This document shows positions 26,507-36,232 of a DNA stretch of 64,000 nucleotides, piece after piece. The first letter of the stretch is position 1; each line of letters starts with the position of its first letter. Under the pieces are notes generated by a model. The model had not been told where the DNA came from. It did no database searches and saw only the letters and a list, made by a program, of their open reading frames with translations. The position numbers were made by a program, and so were the translations under genes. The DNA comes from Candidatus Kapaibacterium sp. (lineage in GTDB: Bacteria > Bacteroidota > Ignavibacteria > Kapaibacteriales > UBA2268): NCBI GenBank assembly GCA_013414795.1, contig CP058732.1, positions 2,021,950-2,085,949 of the forward strand, in the 5' to 3' direction.

Positions 26507-29500
26507 ATGAAAAAAGCAATTTTAAATTTACTTGTAATACTAACATTTTTTCCTTCTGCAATTTTTTCTCAAAAAGAAAATTATAACTGGACTCTTTCTA
26601 ATGGATGTGCAATCACTTTTAATACACCCGACTTAAAACCTCAAATAATTGAGAACACTACACCTGTTCTTTTTCCTTCAACTATTTCAGATAGCAAAGG
26701 AAATCTTCTTTTTTACTGTGGGAATACATCAAAAGATTGTTTTCAATTAATGAATTGGAATAATGAGCCAATATTTACTTTTAAAACAAATGGAGTATAT
26801 ATGATTAGAAATTGTATAATCAACTATCCCGGCAAGAAAGACCATTATGTGTTAATAATACATAGGTTTGTCGAAGACAAACTTGCCCTTTTTTTCTATG
26901 TCATTGATAAGAAACTTAACGGTGGGAAAGGTGGAGTAATTGACACCTTTTTGTTATTCCCCTCGCCCCAAACCCCATCACTATCTGGTGCATTCAAACA
27001 CTCTAATGGTGTTGATTGGTGGATAATAACGGGTGATGATTATTTATACCAATTTAAAACAAAATCCTATCTTTTTACTTCTAAAGGAATTATCGATAGT
27101 GTGGAATCCAATCTTCCTCTTCATGAGTGGTGGGATATGTATATTCCAATTGTTTCGTTCAACGTAGATCTCTCAAATATGCCTTTAATTCCTTACGTTT
27201 CTTCATCTACTTATGGGGAGCTTCATTTTCTGGAGTTTGCCCTATTTAACAGAAAAACTGGAAAGTTTCAATATGTTGGTGGTTTTAAAATTTGCGACTC
27301 TTGTGGCATCTCTTTTGCAATTTTTTCTCCCGGGAAGAAAAAAATATATACTGGACAAAAAAATTTATATCCCACGCCATATTATGGTGTGTATTTAATG
27401 AAATATGAAATTTATCAATATACTTATTCCGACGATTTTCAAAAGATGGAACAAAGCAAAGTTCAAATCGGTCCAACAAAAACTGATTATATAGTTTTGC
27501 AATCTACCTACCCCCCTATTAAGGACCCAGATGGGGATAAACCTAAATTCTATAATTATGCGAAGCTTGGGCCTAATGGCAATATTTATATATGCAATAC
27601 TGGTGGCGACTATATTTCCGAAATTTCAAACGCTGATGCAGACGCCAAAGATGTTGTTTTTAAGGACACAGCATTATACCTTGGAAAAAAATATGATGAA
27701 TTTTCCTGGACAGTTTACAACGGTTATAATTTATGGTTGGATTTGACGAGTAATTCACCAGTTTGCATTGGCGACAGCATTCGGCTTTCGTTTACTATTT
27801 CGGATACAACAAAGAAGCCCACTAAAATACGTTGGGAAGGACCTAACGGCTTCACTTCCAACAAAGCAAATCCTGTTTTCCTTGCTGAAAGAAGTGGGTA
27901 CTATAAGGTTTCTGTTACCGTCAACGATGCTGAAATCATCGATAGTATTTGGGTCGAGGTTTTTAAACCAGAACCAAAGATAATTGCACCAAAAACAATC
28001 TGTCTTGGCGATACAATCGAAATAAGCGTAGACAAGGAATTTGCCTCCTATTGGTGGTCTACTGGGGAAACATCTCGAAGAATCAAAGTATTTCGTGGTG
28101 GTCATTACAGCGTTTTTGTTACAGACTCAAACGGATGCATTGGAGCAGACTCTGCGCTAATTGTTGAAGACTACATCAAAGCAATAATAAAAGGAAATAC
28201 TACATTCTGCAAAGGTAAATCGACAAGTCTTGAGGCATATCCAAAAGGTAGTCAATACAAATATCTTTGGTCTACTGGGGAAATTACCGAGTCAATCGAA
28301 GTTTATCAAGCCGGAACCTATTGGGTAGTAGTCTCTGATAGCCTTGGTTGTAAAGGAACCGATACTGTCGTTGTAGAAGAACTGCAAAATCTTACCTTTT
28401 CGATAATTGGCGATACGCTCCTCTGCCCTGGCGAAACTATAACTCTTTCAGCACCACTTTCTGGCAAAACATATTCATATAAATGGTCGACTGGCGAAAG
28501 TTCGAAAAGCATAAAAATCAACAAGGGTGGTCTCTATTGGCTATTTATCCAAGATGAAAACGGTTGCTTTGGTTACGATACTATCCTTGTCCACGAACTT
28601 CCAAAACCAGAGGCAAAAATTATTCCAAGCGATGGAAAAACTTCGCTTTGTAAAGGAGGAACGAAACAACTTTTTGCTCAACCACAGGGCAATTTTTCTT
28701 ACCTTTGGTCGAATGGTGAAACTAACGAGGTAATTGTTATTACACAAGGAGGAACATACCAACTTGTTGTTACCAATGAATTCGGTTGCAAGGATACGGC
28801 AGAAATTAAGATTATCGAAGTCAATCCCATTATTCCAAAGATTTTGGGCGATACATCGATTTGCGATGGTGGAAACGGAATTCTTTCGATTGAAGGTAAT
28901 TTTGTTTCATTCCTTTGGTCAACAGGTGATACTACTCGAAGTATTACAATTAGTAAGGCGGGAAATTATACTGCTGAAGTAGTGGACAGCAATGGCTGCC
29001 GTACCACAGCAAAAGTCTCTGTAAATGAATATAAAATTGAATTGGGCGGGTTAGCACCTATCAACTTTGTCAATGAAGTATCATCTACCAAAGAAATTAA
29101 CTTACAAAATTTATCGAACTCAAAAATTAGAGTAAAAAATATCAAATTCAAACAAAATAGTGAAGAGTTTAAGGTTGATGTAAAAGTTCCAACAGAAATT
29201 GCTATAGGCGGGGAAATTTCGTTTAAAGTTTACTTCGAAAGCAAAGGTAAATTATTAGCAATGGACACTATCATTGTCGAAGTCGATGCCCCCTGTAACA
29301 AAGTATTCGAAATTCCAATTTTCGCTAAGATAAGTGAAGTTAAAACGACAATATGGCTACCCGACACAACAGGAATAATTGGAACAAAAGGGTTTTGCAT
29401 ACCACTATATGCAAAAAGCGATGGTATCCCAGTTAAGAATCTATCTTTCAAAGCAACAATACGCTACGACGCAAGAGCACTTCAACCCGAAGACCAAACT

Positions 29501-29983
29501 TATCCAATTGAGAACGGCGAGCGGGTCGTATCCCTTTCCGGCAGCGAAATTTACATCGATGAAAACCCAAAAGAAATTGGACGGTTCTGTGGCGAAATAC
29601 TTCTCCCTCCCAGCGAAAAAATACCATTGAGAATAGTTGACTTCCAATGGTTAACAAACAACATAGAAGCCACTCCCAGAGATGGTAGTCTCACTGTAAA
29701 AGGAATTTGTATGCCAAATATGTCCCAAATTGAATTGTTCCAGCCAATAGAAATATCCCTTCTCCCAAATCCAACCAATGATGAAATAGAAATTACCTTG
29801 AAAGGTAATGCAAATACAAAATATTTGTTGAAAATTACAAATGCAATCGGTTGCGAAGTTGAAGAACGTGAAGTGACCTTTGAAAAAGGTCAAACTAATA
29901 TTAAAATAGACTTGAGAAATTATTCATCTGGTTTATACTTCTTGCAAATCGGTAATAAATTTGTAAAATTCTATAAAATTTAA
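26507..29983 (+). CDS. Large secreted repeat protein with T9SS-type sorting domain
   Basis: 1158 residues from the ATG at 26507, preceded by AAAGGTGG; an upstream in-frame start at 26426 would lie in the terminator hairpin. Signal peptide about 1-21. Residues about 25-430 form a region with DSKGNLLFYC- and LGPNGNIYICN-like motifs, probably a propeller. Residues about 435-850 hold one divergent and five clear repeats of about 71 residues, each with an early Cys (ICLGD, FCKGK, LCPGE), a WSTGE turn (about 516, 587, 658, 732, 803) and a closing NGC or LGC, an SprB/PKD-like pattern. A cohesin-like stretch (about 960-1060) and a T9SS type A domain (about 1080-1158, LLPNPTNDEIEI) follow. Probably a surface adhesin or filament protein. 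Confidence 0.8.
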   Translation: MKKAILNLLVILTFFPSAIFSQKENYNWTLSNGCAITFNTPDLKPQIIENTTPVLFPSTISDSKGNLLFYCGNTSKDCFQLMNWNNEPIFTFKTNGVYMIRNCIINYPGKKDHYVLIIHRFVEDKLALFFYVIDKKLNGGKGGVIDTFLLFPSPQTPSLSGAFKHSNGVDWWIITGDDYLYQFKTKSYLFTSKGIIDSVESNLPLHEWWDMYIPIVSFNVDLSNMPLIPYVSSSTYGELHFLEFALFNRKTGKFQYVGGFKICDSCGISFAIFSPGKKKIYTGQKNLYPTPYYGVYLMKYEIYQYTYSDDFQKMEQSKVQIGPTKTDYIVLQSTYPPIKDPDGDKPKFYNYAKLGPNGNIYICNTGGDYISEISNADADAKDVVFKDTALYLGKKYDEFSWTVYNGYNLWLDLTSNSPVCIGDSIRLSFTISDTTKKPTKIRWEGPNGFTSNKANPVFLAERSGYYKVSVTVNDAEIIDSIWVEVFKPEPKIIAPKTICLGDTIEISVDKEFASYWWSTGETSRRIKVFRGGHYSVFVTDSNGCIGADSALIVEDYIKAIIKGNTTFCKGKSTSLEAYPKGSQYKYLWSTGEITESIEVYQAGTYWVVVSDSLGCKGTDTVVVEELQNLTFSIIGDTLLCPGETITLSAPLSGKTYSYKWSTGESSKSIKINKGGLYWLFIQDENGCFGYDTILVHELPKPEAKIIPSDGKTSLCKGGTKQLFAQPQGNFSYLWSNGETNEVIVITQGGTYQLVVTNEFGCKDTAEIKIIEVNPIIPKILGDTSICDGGNGILSIEGNFVSFLWSTGDTTRSITISKAGNYTAEVVDSNGCRTTAKVSVNEYKIELGGLAPINFVNEVSSTKEINLQNLSNSKIRVKNIKFKQNSEEFKVDVKVPTEIAIGGEISFKVYFESKGKLLAMDTIIVEVDAPCNKVFEIPIFAKISEVKTTIWLPDTTGIIGTKGFCIPLYAKSDGIPVKNLSFKATIRYDARALQPEDQTYPIENGERVVSLSGSEIYIDENPKEIGRFCGEILLPPSEKIPLRIVDFQWLTNNIEATPRDGSLTVKGICMPNMSQIELFQPIEISLLPNPTNDEIEITLKGNANTKYLLKITNAIGCEVEEREVTFEKGQTNIKIDLRNYSSGLYFLQIGNKFVKFYKI

Positions 29984-30002
29984 AATTGCATTTCTTCAAA
30001 AA

Positions 30003-30038
30003 CAAACCCTCCGAAGAGGATTATTTTCGGAGGGTTTG
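30003..30038. terminator. Bidirectional terminator between convergent genes
   Basis: Perfect 13-base stem (30003-30015 and 30026-30038) with arms CAAACCCTCCGAA and its complement, and a ten-base loop. Minus-strand reading continues into TTTGTTTTTG, so it best serves the S41 protease gene, while lying right after the plus-strand gene's stop. Confidence 0.85.
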
Positions 30039-30060
30039 CAACAAATGTATTCAAATGTAT

Positions 30061-31716
30061 CTATTGTTTCAATTTTGCAATTTTAATTGCATCTGGGAAA
30101 AGTTCAATAGCCTTCTTGAACTGGTTGTCAACCGTGAAAAGAATTTCAAGGAATTGTTCGCGTGTCCAAACTACTCTTGCTAATTGGGCTTTTAAATAAG
30201 TGGATATATACTCTTTGTCGGTCTCCCAATCTTTGGGGTTGACTTGAATTCCTTTCTTCTGCACAAAGTCTTTAAAATCGTTTAACGTTTGTTCGCTAAT
30301 GGAATAATTCTTTTTGAAGTCCTTGAAGTCTTTGTATGTTCTTTTAATTCTTTCGACTTCTGGCATCAAATTTTTATCAATGTATTCAAAGAAGAGATTT
30401 TCCCGACGGATTTCAGCAGTCATTCTGGTAATTGTATCGGATTTGATTATATAATCTGGTGTTATTCCCCCACCGCCAAAAACAATTCGCTTCGAACGAG
30501 TGTAATAAATGGGTAAGGAGTCAATATTAATTCTATCCTTAGCATTCTTGGTCGAATCGTTAATTCGTTTAACCTGTTGAATAATCTTTTGGTAACCATC
30601 ATAAATGTACGAGCCTTCTTCTAATTCAAACCGACCAACAAGATGACGATATTTGTCCTTGTCTTTGTAAGGTCTTTGAATGCTTCGTCCCGACGGAGTG
30701 TAATATTTCGCAATAGTTAACCGAAATGCAGAGCCATCACCAATCTCATATTGACGTTGGACAAGTCCTTTACCAAAAGATGTTTCGCCAACGATAAGCC
30801 CACGGTCCAGGTCTTGGATTGCTCCCGAAACAATTTCACTTGCAGAGGCAGAACCAGAATTGATTAATACAATTAATGGCAAATTTACGTAAGGAGAACT
30901 TCCAGATGAGACATAAACTTCATCGAATTCGGGAAGTCGCCCCTTAGTATAAACTATTGTGTCGCCTCGCTTAATAAATTCTTCTGCCATTAAGAACGCT
31001 TGGTTCAAATAGCCGCCCGGATTTCCACGCAAATCAAGAATTAACTTTTTCATTCCAAGTTTTGTCAGTTTTTCAAGAGCGGAAACAAGTTCCTCGTGTG
31101 TTGTAGATGCAAATCTATTCACGACAATAACGCCGATATCGGTGCCTTCGACCATAAACGCTGCATCAACAGTGTTTAAAGGTATTTTGTCCCGTTTAAT
31201 GCTGAATTGGAGTAAATCTTTCACTCCTTCACGCTTAATATCAACTTTAACAATAGTTCCTTTTGGTCCACGAAGTTTTTTTGGAACCTCCGAACGCGAC
31301 AACCCGATTGCATCTTTGCCGTCAATTTTAACAATTTTGTCTCCGGAACGAATACCAAGCGCCTCGCTCGGTCCTCCCGGAATTGGAGAAACAACAACAA
31401 TTGTATCATTAATTACATCGAATTCAATGCCAATACCCTCGAAACTGCCTTGAAAGTCTTCGGTAACTCGTTTCATTTCCTCGGCAGAAATGAAAACGCT
31501 ATGCACATCGAGTTCGTTCAACATTCCTTTGATTGCAGCCTCGGTTAGTTTTTGAGTATCGACGGGTTCGAGGTAATTCTTTACGACAATGTTGAGAACT
31601 CGGTCTATCTTTTTAATTTGTTGATAGATATTGTCCGTTGAAAGAAGCGGAGAAAAATAAAAGCCAACAACAATTCCAAAAACGACTGCTAATAAAATAA
31701 TGATATACTTTTTCAT
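30061..31716 (-). CDS. C-terminal processing peptidase, S41 family
   Basis: 551 residues. An N-terminal hydrophobic segment (5-21) anchors or exports it. A PDZ domain (about 90-175, GIGIEFD, LGIRSGDKIVKIDG) precedes the S41 protease core. The catalytic Ser is probably Ser291 in SGSASASE and the general base Lys316 in SFGKGLVQ, 25 residues apart as in E. coli Prc. Cleaves C-termini of periplasmic proteins. In T9SS bacteria such proteases are common, but a role in sorting-domain removal is not shown. Shares a bidirectional terminator with the gene facing it. Confidence 0.93.
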   Translation of the reverse strand: MKKYIIILLAVVFGIVVGFYFSPLLSTDNIYQQIKKIDRVLNIVVKNYLEPVDTQKLTEAAIKGMLNELDVHSVFISAEEMKRVTEDFQGSFEGIGIEFDVINDTIVVVSPIPGGPSEALGIRSGDKIVKIDGKDAIGLSRSEVPKKLRGPKGTIVKVDIKREGVKDLLQFSIKRDKIPLNTVDAAFMVEGTDIGVIVVNRFASTTHEELVSALEKLTKLGMKKLILDLRGNPGGYLNQAFLMAEEFIKRGDTIVYTKGRLPEFDEVYVSSGSSPYVNLPLIVLINSGSASASEIVSGAIQDLDRGLIVGETSFGKGLVQRQYEIGDGSAFRLTIAKYYTPSGRSIQRPYKDKDKYRHLVGRFELEEGSYIYDGYQKIIQQVKRINDSTKNAKDRINIDSLPIYYTRSKRIVFGGGGITPDYIIKSDTITRMTAEIRRENLFFEYIDKNLMPEVERIKRTYKDFKDFKKNYSISEQTLNDFKDFVQKKGIQVNPKDWETDKEYISTYLKAQLARVVWTREQFLEILFTVDNQFKKAIELFPDAIKIAKLKQ

Positions 31717-31775
31717 AGAAATCCTATTTAATTAACAGTAAGAAACGAAATTTATTAAAATTTATTAATCTGAAA

Positions 31776-34760
31776 TTAAATTTTTTCAAATTTTGTTACA
31801 AAAACATTACCATTTTCGGACATAACACAAATCAAATAGATACCCGAAGGTAGTTTAGAAACATCAATTTCCAATAAATCCCCTTGTTTAATAATAATGT
31901 TTTGCCTTAATATTTCTGTTCCTTGGATATCCATAATTTTAATTAAATTTAAACCCAAATTTTGGTCGTTTGGTTCGAAAATTATTATGCCAGGTGTTGG
32001 ATTTGGATATAAGTTTGACCGATTTACTCTATTTGTTAAATTGCTTAACTTGCTTGAAACTTTCACGTTGCATTTGGAATTGCTCTCAAGAGTAATTTCT
32101 AAACCCTCACCAACAAAAGGAATCTCAAATTTTTTACAAAACGGTTCATATTCAACTACCAGTGTGTCCTTTAAATAACCAAATTCAGTTGGATTGAAAC
32201 AATAAGTAAGTTGAAAAGTATCCTTGGGTTGGATTAATACTGGATAATTGGACGGAACCACACTAAATTGACTATTCCCTTTGAAATAAACTCTATCGAT
32301 TTGTATTGGAAAATTGCCATAATTATAAATGGGAAAGTCAAAACACACAAGATTTCCAACGAAATAACGCCCGACATCTATCTGGTTTTCCCATTCTTTA
32401 GTAAACGATAATGTAAAACCTGGAATAGTATCCCTATACTCAATTTTATTTCCCGCTGAATCGATTGCGACAATGCCTAAATATGTATCCTTTGTAAAAT
32501 CTATTATACGAACAACTAAATTTGCAATATTTCCATTAAGATTAATAGATACATCGCAATTGTTATTTTCGTTAACTTTTACTTCTTGAAGACCTTTATC
32601 AGTGCTTTGCAATTCTGAAATATTCAGTTCAATATAGTTTAAACAACTATCTTTTTGGATATTAATTCGAGGAGGTTCTCTATCAGATGCAAAAGTTACA
32701 TCAACAATTAGAACATTTTTTCCCAAACAATCGTTTTCAATAACCAAAGTATCCACAATTGAAGTGTCTACGTTGAAGGTAAAGCAGAAGTTAAAAACAA
32801 ACTTATCCCCATCTGGCAAAAGAGTAATTGGTGTAAAGTTTTTAGGAATAATTTGTGTGTTCTTTAGATACATTCTCGTAATAGTTTGTTGGAAACGACC
32901 ATAATTGACCAAAGGAACCCCAAAACAAAATTCCTTGCCAGTAGCAATCGCTTCTTTAATAATTTTCAATTCCCCAGGCTTTTGATTCTCTAAACTAACG
33001 GTAAAACCAGGAATCCATTCTTCTAAAACCATACTTGTTAGATTCATCGTATCCGAAACGTAAATTCCATATTTTCCATCTTGATAAATATCAATTAAAC
33101 GAAAACCAAAGAAAATTGTATCGCCTGTATTTTTGAAAGAATACAATTCACAATTCTGCATTAAAGAATCCACTATGTAAAATTTATTTAGTGGAGCATC
33201 TTGCGGTCGATTTTTAAATGCAATTCCTTTGCTTATAAAACACGAATCGGTTTTCAATGTTTGGATTTGTGGTTCAAGAAAATTCAATCGCAAAAAGTTG
33301 CTACCGCCAATATACCCATAGGAATTTGCATTACCATATCCATAAATAACCACACCAAAAGTGGTATCTGCTTTCAAGTAATGAACTCCATCGCTTACCC
33401 TGACATTTGCATAAACATAATCAGATGTGGGAACATCCACAATATCAGCAAGAGAAAGCGAAAGCCCATCTATCCGAAAACTATCCCATTTACTTTTTGG
33501 TATAATCACAGTAACATATTGTTCTTGATAAACTCTTGCAACCCCAAATTCAAATGCTTGTGCATTAAGGACACGATATTCATCGAGGTATTGTTCAACG
33601 GGAGGCATAATTGCAAAAAATGGATCACCGAGGTATATACTATCACCTCCACAAGTCTTTTTGAAGGCACCAACTAAGATGGGTTTGTCTGAGGAAATAT
33701 AGTAAGGTTTGTCAAGGATACCTTCGTAAAACCCACCCTGGTTCAAAGTTGCAACTTTTGTTCCATTTATGATAACATCGGTTTCATCTTCTGCAGCCAG
33801 AACCCGAAAAATATTTGTCCCGGCTGCAATTTCTCTTTGGGATTTAGCAAAAGGAACGACAATGGAGTTTTTACCCCAGGTTGAAACTGGAGGAAGTTGT
33901 TCGATTAGAATATCGCGTGAAGGTTCACGCCCAGGATTTCTTATTGAAAGTGGCACCGTTGCCCGTTGATGGCCAGAAAATACGGCAATTGGCTTCGAAG
34001 CGACAATTTCTGTGCCAGTTAGGTCAGAATTTAAATTTGAATCGGTTATTTGAGCTTGAACAAGGTAAACTTGCCCCTTGTTCAAAACAATTCTTTGGGT
34101 TTGATTACCATATCTAAAAGTTGGGGTTTTTGGATAAATTGTTACTTGGGTATTATCTTCGACAGCAACGATAGCAAATTGCGAGGGTGTAGATTGGTTT
34201 CTAAGAATATTCCTATCATCTTTTACACCATCACTATTATAAGCCAAAACAAAATACCTGTTACTTAATACATCAGTAGGAAGCACCAAAAATGCATCGG
34301 AAGTTTTATTACCTTGACTTAAACCATAAACTGAAACTTCTTTGTCGCTTGTAACGTGAAACGCAGTGTTTACAACTTTCTCCGTTTGTACCAAATTATC
34401 ACCAGTATTCGCTAAATATCCGCTTTGATTAAAACCCAAAAGAGCAAAATTGTAACTTGGAATTCGAAAAATGTACATTTGACTTGGGTCGGAGATTTGA
34501 AAAGGTTTCGAATAATAATTACCGAATCTGTCGAAATATTCTATGGTGCCTTTGGTTTCTTCTTCCGCAGCAATAAAGATATAAAGAGAATCACTATACC
34601 TACCCGTTGGACTTGGGTCAAACCAATCATTATGATAATTTGGGATGAAAGTAAACCAAAAATCAGTTCCTCGACTATCTTTAACAAGTTCGACCTTTGA
34701 AAAGCATATACTAAAAGAAAAGAGTAACAATATGTATACAGAAGAAAAAACTTTTTTCAT
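31776..34760 (-). CDS. Secreted protein with IgGFc-binding-type domain and T9SS sorting domain
   Basis: 994 residues from the ATG at 34760, which has GGGGAAAG before it; an in-frame start at 34787 would add nine residues ahead of the signal peptide. After the signal (1 to about 21) comes RGTDFWFTF, the usual opening of the IgGFc-binding N-terminal domain, with VAVEDNTQVTIYP, KPIAVFSGHQ and YISSDKPILVGAF motifs over about residues 25-500. Two homologous segments follow, each with IPGFT(V/L)S and NYG(R/N)F, about 230 residues apart. The last 80 residues (NLYPNPTPG, LPSGIYLICV) are a T9SS type A domain. Family members are extracellular; the ligand is unknown and IgG binding should not be assumed. 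Confidence 0.8.
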   Translation of the reverse strand: MKKVFSSVYILLLFSFSICFSKVELVKDSRGTDFWFTFIPNYHNDWFDPSPTGRYSDSLYIFIAAEEETKGTIEYFDRFGNYYSKPFQISDPSQMYIFRIPSYNFALLGFNQSGYLANTGDNLVQTEKVVNTAFHVTSDKEVSVYGLSQGNKTSDAFLVLPTDVLSNRYFVLAYNSDGVKDDRNILRNQSTPSQFAIVAVEDNTQVTIYPKTPTFRYGNQTQRIVLNKGQVYLVQAQITDSNLNSDLTGTEIVASKPIAVFSGHQRATVPLSIRNPGREPSRDILIEQLPPVSTWGKNSIVVPFAKSQREIAAGTNIFRVLAAEDETDVIINGTKVATLNQGGFYEGILDKPYYISSDKPILVGAFKKTCGGDSIYLGDPFFAIMPPVEQYLDEYRVLNAQAFEFGVARVYQEQYVTVIIPKSKWDSFRIDGLSLSLADIVDVPTSDYVYANVRVSDGVHYLKADTTFGVVIYGYGNANSYGYIGGSNFLRLNFLEPQIQTLKTDSCFISKGIAFKNRPQDAPLNKFYIVDSLMQNCELYSFKNTGDTIFFGFRLIDIYQDGKYGIYVSDTMNLTSMVLEEWIPGFTVSLENQKPGELKIIKEAIATGKEFCFGVPLVNYGRFQQTITRMYLKNTQIIPKNFTPITLLPDGDKFVFNFCFTFNVDTSIVDTLVIENDCLGKNVLIVDVTFASDREPPRINIQKDSCLNYIELNISELQSTDKGLQEVKVNENNNCDVSINLNGNIANLVVRIIDFTKDTYLGIVAIDSAGNKIEYRDTIPGFTLSFTKEWENQIDVGRYFVGNLVCFDFPIYNYGNFPIQIDRVYFKGNSQFSVVPSNYPVLIQPKDTFQLTYCFNPTEFGYLKDTLVVEYEPFCKKFEIPFVGEGLEITLESNSKCNVKVSSKLSNLTNRVNRSNLYPNPTPGIIIFEPNDQNLGLNLIKIMDIQGTEILRQNIIIKQGDLLEIDVSKLPSGIYLICVMSENGNVFVTKFEKI

Positions 34761-34803
34761 ACTTTCCCCATTAAATACAGTTAACAAATATAAACAAAAA
34801 AAG

Positions 34804-35445
34804 TTACTTGTTATTTAAGAAAAAATTACACAACGAATTGATTGGGCAAATTTCACATTTCGGCTTTCGACTTGTACAATACTTTCTTCCGTGGGAAATT
34901 AATAGATGCGTAAAAATAACCCATTTGGATTTTGGCACCAAATCCATTAGTTGAAATTCTATTTTTACAGGGTCTTTTGTGCTAACCAAACCCAAACGAT
35001 TTGCGATTCTTGTTACGTGGGTATCAACAACAATTCCAGGTTTATTGAAAGAATGGGAAAGGATAACATTTGCTGTCTTTCTTCCAACGCCTGGAAGATT
35101 GAGCAATTCCTCCATTGTATCTGGGACTTTTCCGTTGTATTTTTTCAAAATCAAATTAGAACTTTGGATTATGTGGCGGGCTTTGGATTTATAATACCCA
35201 GTAGAATAAATTAATTTTTCCAATTCCGAAGGTTCGAGTTTGGCAAAATCCGACGGGGTTCTATATTTTTTAAATAACTCTGAGGTAACAATATTGACTC
35301 TTTCATCGGTACACTGAGCGGAAAGTATTGTTGCAACAAGCAATTCAAAAGGATTTGAATGGTTCAACCTAATTTTAGCATCTGGAAATTCTTTTTCAAG
35401 AATATCTATAATCTTTTTAACCTGTTTCTTTTTGTTTTGCTCCAT
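34804..35445 (-). CDS. nth: Endonuclease III
   Basis: 213 residues from the ATG at 35445; a start at 35502 is possible but overlaps the upstream gene further. DNA glycosylase/AP lyase acting on oxidised pyrimidines. Helix-hairpin-helix LPGVGRKTA has the catalytic Lys123; Asp141 in VDTHVTR is the second catalytic residue. The 4Fe-4S cluster ligands are Cys190, Cys197, Cys200 and Cys206 (C-x6-C-x2-C-x5-C). The start lies 29 bases inside the 3' end of the glycosyltransferase gene, so the two are co-expressed. Confidence 0.96.
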   Translation of the reverse strand: MEQNKKKQVKKIIDILEKEFPDAKIRLNHSNPFELLVATILSAQCTDERVNIVTSELFKKYRTPSDFAKLEPSELEKLIYSTGYYKSKARHIIQSSNLILKKYNGKVPDTMEELLNLPGVGRKTANVILSHSFNKPGIVVDTHVTRIANRLGLVSTKDPVKIEFQLMDLVPKSKWVIFTHLLISHGRKYCTSRKPKCEICPINSLCNFFLNNK

Positions 35446-36064
35446 AGGATTTTGTTCTTGATTCCAGATGTTCTCGATGATAAATGTAAGTTGGGAAGTC
35501 AACCTTTTTCACAATCAAACCTTTGCTTTTAACTAATTGGTAGAGCCTTGTATCTTCCCCATACTCAATCTTTGGGATTCCGCCAAGTTTCTCAATCAAT
35601 GTTCTACGAATAAAGAAAGTTCCTCCGACTACACATTGGTCAATTGATATCATTTTATTCGGGTTGTACAAATCGGGTACAAAGTTAGAGCCAATCACTC
35701 TGAAACCACCATATAAAAAGTCGATGAAGGGATTCTCGATTAAAATTCGCTTCCGTAAAATTAAATGGTCGGGTTCATACTCGTCGTCGGAATCTAAAAA
35801 AGTAACATATCTTCCCTTGGAAAGTTTAATACCAGATTCTCTTGCGTATGCTGGTCCTTCGTTTTGCTTATAAATATAGGAAAAGCGGGTATCACTTTTA
35901 CAAAGATTGATGCAATAGAAATAGGTTTCGTCGCTACTTCCATCGTCAACAATTATTGCTTCCCAATCCTTTTCTTTTTGTGCAAGTAATGATTGAACAG
36001 CACGAGCAAGCAAATCATTTCGGTTGTAAGTTGCAATTACTATTGAGAAAAAAGTGTTTTCCAT
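35417..36064 (-). CDS. Family 2 glycosyltransferase
   Basis: 215 residues, a single GT-A domain. SIVIATYNRNDLLARAVQSLL opens the nucleotide-binding fold (split here by position 7-27); VDDGSSDET is at 40-48, the DxD-type motif DSDD at 91-94 and the acceptor-site YGEDTRLY near 167-174. Cytoplasmic or membrane-associated, transferring a sugar from a nucleotide donor, presumably to a surface polysaccharide or LPS precursor. Donor and acceptor cannot be told from the sequence. Short for the family, and the C-terminus overlaps nth. Confidence 0.88.
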   Translation of the reverse strand: MENTFFSIVIATYNRNDLLARAVQSLLAQKEKDWEAIIVDDGSSDETYFYCINLCKSDTRFSYIYKQNEGPAYARESGIKLSKGRYVTFLDSDDEYEPDHLILRKRILIENPFIDFLYGGFRVIGSNFVPDLYNPNKMISIDQCVVGGTFFIRRTLIEKLGGIPKIEYGEDTRLYQLVKSKGLIVKKVDFPTYIYHREHLESRTKSYGAKQKETG

Positions 36065-36119
36065 AGGAAAGAATTATTGTAAATAGCAAAAATAAAAAGA
36101 AAAACATTTTGAATAACGA

Positions 36120-36149
36120 TTGATATATTAATTTTTTTACTTAATTTTG
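36120..36149 (+). promoter_or_regulatory. Bacteroidetes-type promoter for the RRM gene
   Basis: TTG at 36120-36122, a 19-base spacer and TAATTTTG at 36142-36149, an excellent fit. A transcript starting just downstream would have a leader of about 75 bases. Confidence 0.65.
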
Positions 36150-36154
36150 TTTTT

Positions 36155-36198
36155 GTTAATCCAATCTTAAATCTTTTTTAGATTCAAGAGGGATTAAC
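36155..36198 (+). promoter_or_regulatory. Nested hairpin in the 5' leader of the RRM gene
   Basis: GTTAATCC at 36155-36162 pairs with GGATTAAC at 36191-36198; inside, AATCT (36170-36174) pairs with AGATT (36180-36184). The structure would form in the leader between promoter and start codon, a suitable place for autoregulation or temperature response. Confidence 0.5.
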
Positions 36199-36232
36199 GG
36201 GTTTTTATTAATCACTATTTGAGGTTCTTTTT

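Noticed and set aside
33201-33677. 158-codon plus-strand frame opposite the IgGFc-type gene
   Set aside because: The minus-strand gene has signal peptide, domain motifs and sorting domain over the same bases; the plus-strand frame has none.
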